Under the pieces are notes generated by a model that searched no databases, was not told the DNA's origin, and saw nothing but the letters and a program-made list of their open reading frames with translations. From the NCBI GenBank assembly GCA_017443685.1, contig JAFSYD010000013.1, positions 1 to 14,318 of the forward strand: a stretch of 14,318 bases of DNA, read 5' to 3'. The position numbers and the translations under genes were made by a program. Shown piece by piece: positions 12,230 through 14,318 of this stretch (position 1 is its first letter; each line of letters opens with the position of its first letter). This stretch comes from Lachnospiraceae bacterium. GTDB taxonomy: Bacteria > Bacillota > Clostridia > Lachnospirales > Lachnospiraceae.

Positions 12230-12940
12230 TCACTCTCCGAGATATGCCTTCTTAATGGATTCGTCCTCTAGCATTTCAGACGCCTTTCCTTCCAGGACAA
12301 TGCTGCCGGTCTCAAGGACATATGCGCGGTCCGCGATGGAAAGCGCCTTATTCGCGTTCTGCTCAACAAGAAGCACCGTCGTTCCCGTCTTCTTAATCTC
12401 CTCAATGATACGAAAGATTTCCTGTACGAGCAGCGGTGAAAGGCCCATCGACGGCTCATCCATCAGCACGATCCGCGGCTTGGACATCAGTGCGCGCCCC
12501 ATCGCGAGCATCTGCTGTTCCCCGCCCGAAAGCGTCCCGGCCAGCTGGTTCTTACGCTCTTCGAGGCGCGGAAAGCTTTGATATATACGTGCAAGCGTTT
12601 CTTCCACCTCTGCTTTGTCACCCCTTGTAAATGCGCCGAGGCGTAAATTTTCCAAAACAGTCAGCTGCGCAAACACGCGCCGCCCTTCCGGAACGTGAGC
12701 CATTCCCATCGTCACGATCTTGTGCCCCGGCACCTTTGTGATATCCTCGCCCTCGAATATGATCTGTCCGCTCGCAGCAGCAAGCATCCCGCTGATCGTC
12801 TGCAGCGTCGTCGTTTTCCCTGCGCCGTTTGAGCCGATAAGCGCAATGATCTCTCCTTCTTCCACATGAAAGGAGATGCCCTTTAGCGCACGGATCACGC
12901 CATAATATACGGATAAATCTTTGATTTCTAACATGCTCAT
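12230..12940 (-). CDS. livF: Branched-chain amino acid ABC transporter ATP-binding protein LivF
   Basis: A 236-residue ABC ATPase. Walker A is GSNGAGKT (36-43), the signature is LSGGEQQ (137-143), Walker B is VLMDEPS (158-164), and LLVEQNANKAL follows with Gln in the switch position, typical of LivF. It also shows HVPEGRRVF and AYLGE at the end. It pairs with LivG to power uptake of leucine, isoleucine and valine through LivH/LivM. The ribosome site GGGAG lies within the last codons of livG, ten bases before the ATG, so the genes are likely translationally coupled. Confidence 0.95.
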   Translation of the reverse strand: MSMLEIKDLSVYYGVIRALKGISFHVEEGEIIALIGSNGAGKTTTLQTISGMLAAASGQIIFEGEDITKVPGHKIVTMGMAHVPEGRRVFAQLTVLENLRLGAFTRGDKAEVEETLARIYQSFPRLEERKNQLAGTLSGGEQQMLAMGRALMSKPRIVLMDEPSMGLSPLLVQEIFRIIEEIKKTGTTVLLVEQNANKALSIADRAYVLETGSIVLEGKASEMLEDESIKKAYLGE

Positions 12941-12945
12941 ATGCT

Positions 12946-13715
12946 TTAGTCTCCCAAATATGCCTTGATGACCTCGGGGTTGTTTAGCACCTCTCCCGTT
13001 GCCCCGCAGGCCAATTCCTGACCGAAATTCAAGACGGTAAGCCGCTCGCAGATACCCGAGACGAGCTTCATATCATGCTCTATAAGAAGGATCGTAATAT
13101 CAAATTCACTGCGGACGAAATGAATGGTATCCATCAGCTCCTTTGTCTCGTTCGGGTTCATTCCCGCTGCCGGTTCGTCCAGCAAAAGCAGCTTCGGACC
13201 GGTCGCCATCGCCCGCGCGATCTCCAACTTCCGCTGCGCACCATAGGGCAGATTGCCGGCCATAAAGCTTTCAAATTCCAGCAGACCGAAGACATCCAAA
13301 AGCCTCCTTGCTCTTTCGTTCATCTCATTTTCCACAGCAAAAAACTTCGGCAAGCGTAAAATCCCTGTCAGCGTCGAATACGGATAAGCGTTGTGCAGTC
13401 CTACCTTTACATTATCAAGCACCGACAGCTCGGAAAAAAGCCTGATGTTCTGGAATGTCCGCGCAATGCCTTCGCGGTTGATCTCCACGGTATTCTTCCC
13501 CGTGATGTCTTTCCGTCGAGATAGATCGAACCCTCCGTCGGTGTGTACACGCCGGTCAGAAGGTTAAAGACCGTCGTCTTCCCGGCGCCGTTCGGACCAA
13601 TGAGTCCGTAAAGCTCCCCCTTTTCAATCGTCATCGAAAGCCCGTCTACGGCACGTAAGCCGCCAAACTGGATGCTCAAATCGTTTACCTTTAACATATC
13701 CATGTCTTTAAGCAT
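12946..13715 (-). CDS. livG: Branched-chain amino acid ABC transporter ATP-binding protein LivG, interrupted by an apparent one-base frameshift
   Basis: Two overlapping frames together make one LivG. The first (from 13715) carries LSIQFGGLRAVDGLS and Walker A GPNGAGKTT and runs to YLDGK. After that it leaves the family pattern. The other frame continues as DITGKNTVEINREG, ARTFQNIRLF, the LivG signature LPYGAQRKLEIARA, Walker B LLLLDEP and LLIEHDMKLV, ending YLGD. The junction is GGAAAGACATC on the minus strand (about 13505-13514), where one missing base explains everything. Restoring it gives about 256 residues, the normal length. Sequencing error, a real mutation or rare -1 slippage are all possible. 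GGAGG lies next to the ATG at 13715, and the better-spaced start is probably 13703. The gene start overlaps the livM stop. Confidence 0.9.
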
Positions 13716-14318
13716 CCTCCTTTTCCTTTTTCATTGGTAAAAAAGCACTCACCTTCGGCCACATCCGCGCCTTCCATTCAACGATCGCGGGTGCCCAGTT
13801 GAAGAGCATCAGCACGATGAGGAGGACGGAGTATATCAGCATCCGGTAGTTGGACAGTCCGCGTAAAAGCTCCGGCAGCAAGGTCAATACGATTGCCGCT
13901 ATGATCGAGCCGCGGAAGTTGCCAAGACCGCCTAATACCACGAATACAAGGATCAAAATCGACATATTAAAATCGAACTTCGAAGCCGTGATCGTAGAAA
14001 GGTAATGCGCATATAACACGCCTGCAATTCCGGCGATTCCGGCCGAAATGACAAAACCTATCATTTTAAACCGGGTGATGTCTATCCCGACCGACTCAGC
14101 CGCAATACGGTTGTCTCTGATTGCCTGAATCGCCCGCCCGGTGCGGCTGTTCACAAGGAATGTCACGATAACAAGACATAAAATGAGCAGCACCATTCCG
14201 ATGGTAAATGTCGTAACATGCGGCGTGCTCATAATGCCCTTCGCACCGTTGATGATCATTTTCCCGTTCTCACCGAGTGCCTGTGAATTATCCGTGACAA
14301 AAGAAAAATGAATGCCGT
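13708..14318 (-). CDS. livM: Branched-chain amino acid ABC transporter permease LivM (partial, 5' end outside window)
   Basis: The frame is open to the right edge of the window, about 203 residues of the C-terminal part. It carries hydrophobic spans near TFTIGMVLLILCLVIVTFLV, MIGFVISAGIAGIAGVLYAH, SILILVFVVLGGLGNF with IIAAIVLTLLPELL, and MLIYSVLLIVLMLFNW. The cytoplasmic loop GRAIQAIRDNRIAAESVGID is the characteristic LivM segment that contacts the ATPase subunits. It forms the membrane channel with LivH. An internal ATG at 14259 is not the real start, because the frame and family similarity continue upstream. The end overlaps the livG start region by a few bases. Confidence 0.93.
   Translation of the reverse strand, partial: GIHFSFVTDNSQALGENGKMIINGAKGIMSTPHVTTFTIGMVLLILCLVIVTFLVNSRTGRAIQAIRDNRIAAESVGIDITRFKMIGFVISAGIAGIAGVLYAHYLSTITASKFDFNMSILILVFVVLGGLGNFRGSIIAAIVLTLLPELLRGLSNYRMLIYSVLLIVLMLFNWAPAIVEWKARMWPKVSAFLPMKKEKEDA

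Overview
The window reads as chromosomal DNA of a Gram-positive member of the Firmicutes, most likely a Clostridia/Lachnospiraceae-type organism. The evidence is strong purine-rich Shine-Dalgarno sequences before most starts, consensus SigA-like promoters, a flagellin gene, a clostridial-type shikimate kinase, a TrpB2-type enzyme and moderately high GC. Every gene I support lies on the minus strand, so the text below follows transcription from high to low coordinates. The taxonomic call is an inference from style, because no rRNA or marker gene is present.

Layout: (1) 14318-12230 carries the 3' part of a branched-chain amino acid ABC importer operon (livM partial, livG, livF). livG is broken by an apparent one-base deletion near 13509. 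(2) 12172-11555 is a cytidylate-kinase-like protein closed by a long intrinsic terminator (11483-11533). (3) 11276-5330 is a tight five-gene operon: a zinc-ribbon/FHA protein, a PP2C phosphatase, a membrane trypsin-like protease with a cytoplasmic FHA domain, a second PP2C phosphatase, and a transmembrane Hanks-type Ser/Thr kinase with Pro/Gly/Tyr repeats and a non-PASTA extracellular part. A terminator-like hairpin follows at 5245-5277. (4) 5158-3134 holds a shikimate kinase and a TrpB2-like enzyme. The trpB2 transcript has a consensus promoter followed by an intrinsic-terminator hairpin in its leader. (5) 3017-2256 is a short divergent flagellin with its own SigA-like promoter and a terminator. 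(6) 2146-1 is the N-terminal 715 residues of a secreted two-component-regulator beta-propeller sensor that runs off the window.

The most notable part is the phospho-signalling operon. Kinase, two phosphatases and two phospho-threonine-binding (FHA) proteins are encoded together. One of the FHA domains is joined through a single membrane span to an extracellular serine protease with an intact His-Asp-Ser triad. A reasonable inference is that the kinase senses something outside the cell with its two extracellular modules. Phosphorylation inside would recruit the FHA domains, and the phosphatases would reset the system. The protease would act in the cell envelope under that control. None of this circuit is proven by sequence alone. 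I know of no characterised system with this exact protein set.

Other points of interest are the attenuator-like leader of trpB2, the atypical orphan flagellin, the livG frameshift, and a structured intergenic region upstream of the kinase operon.
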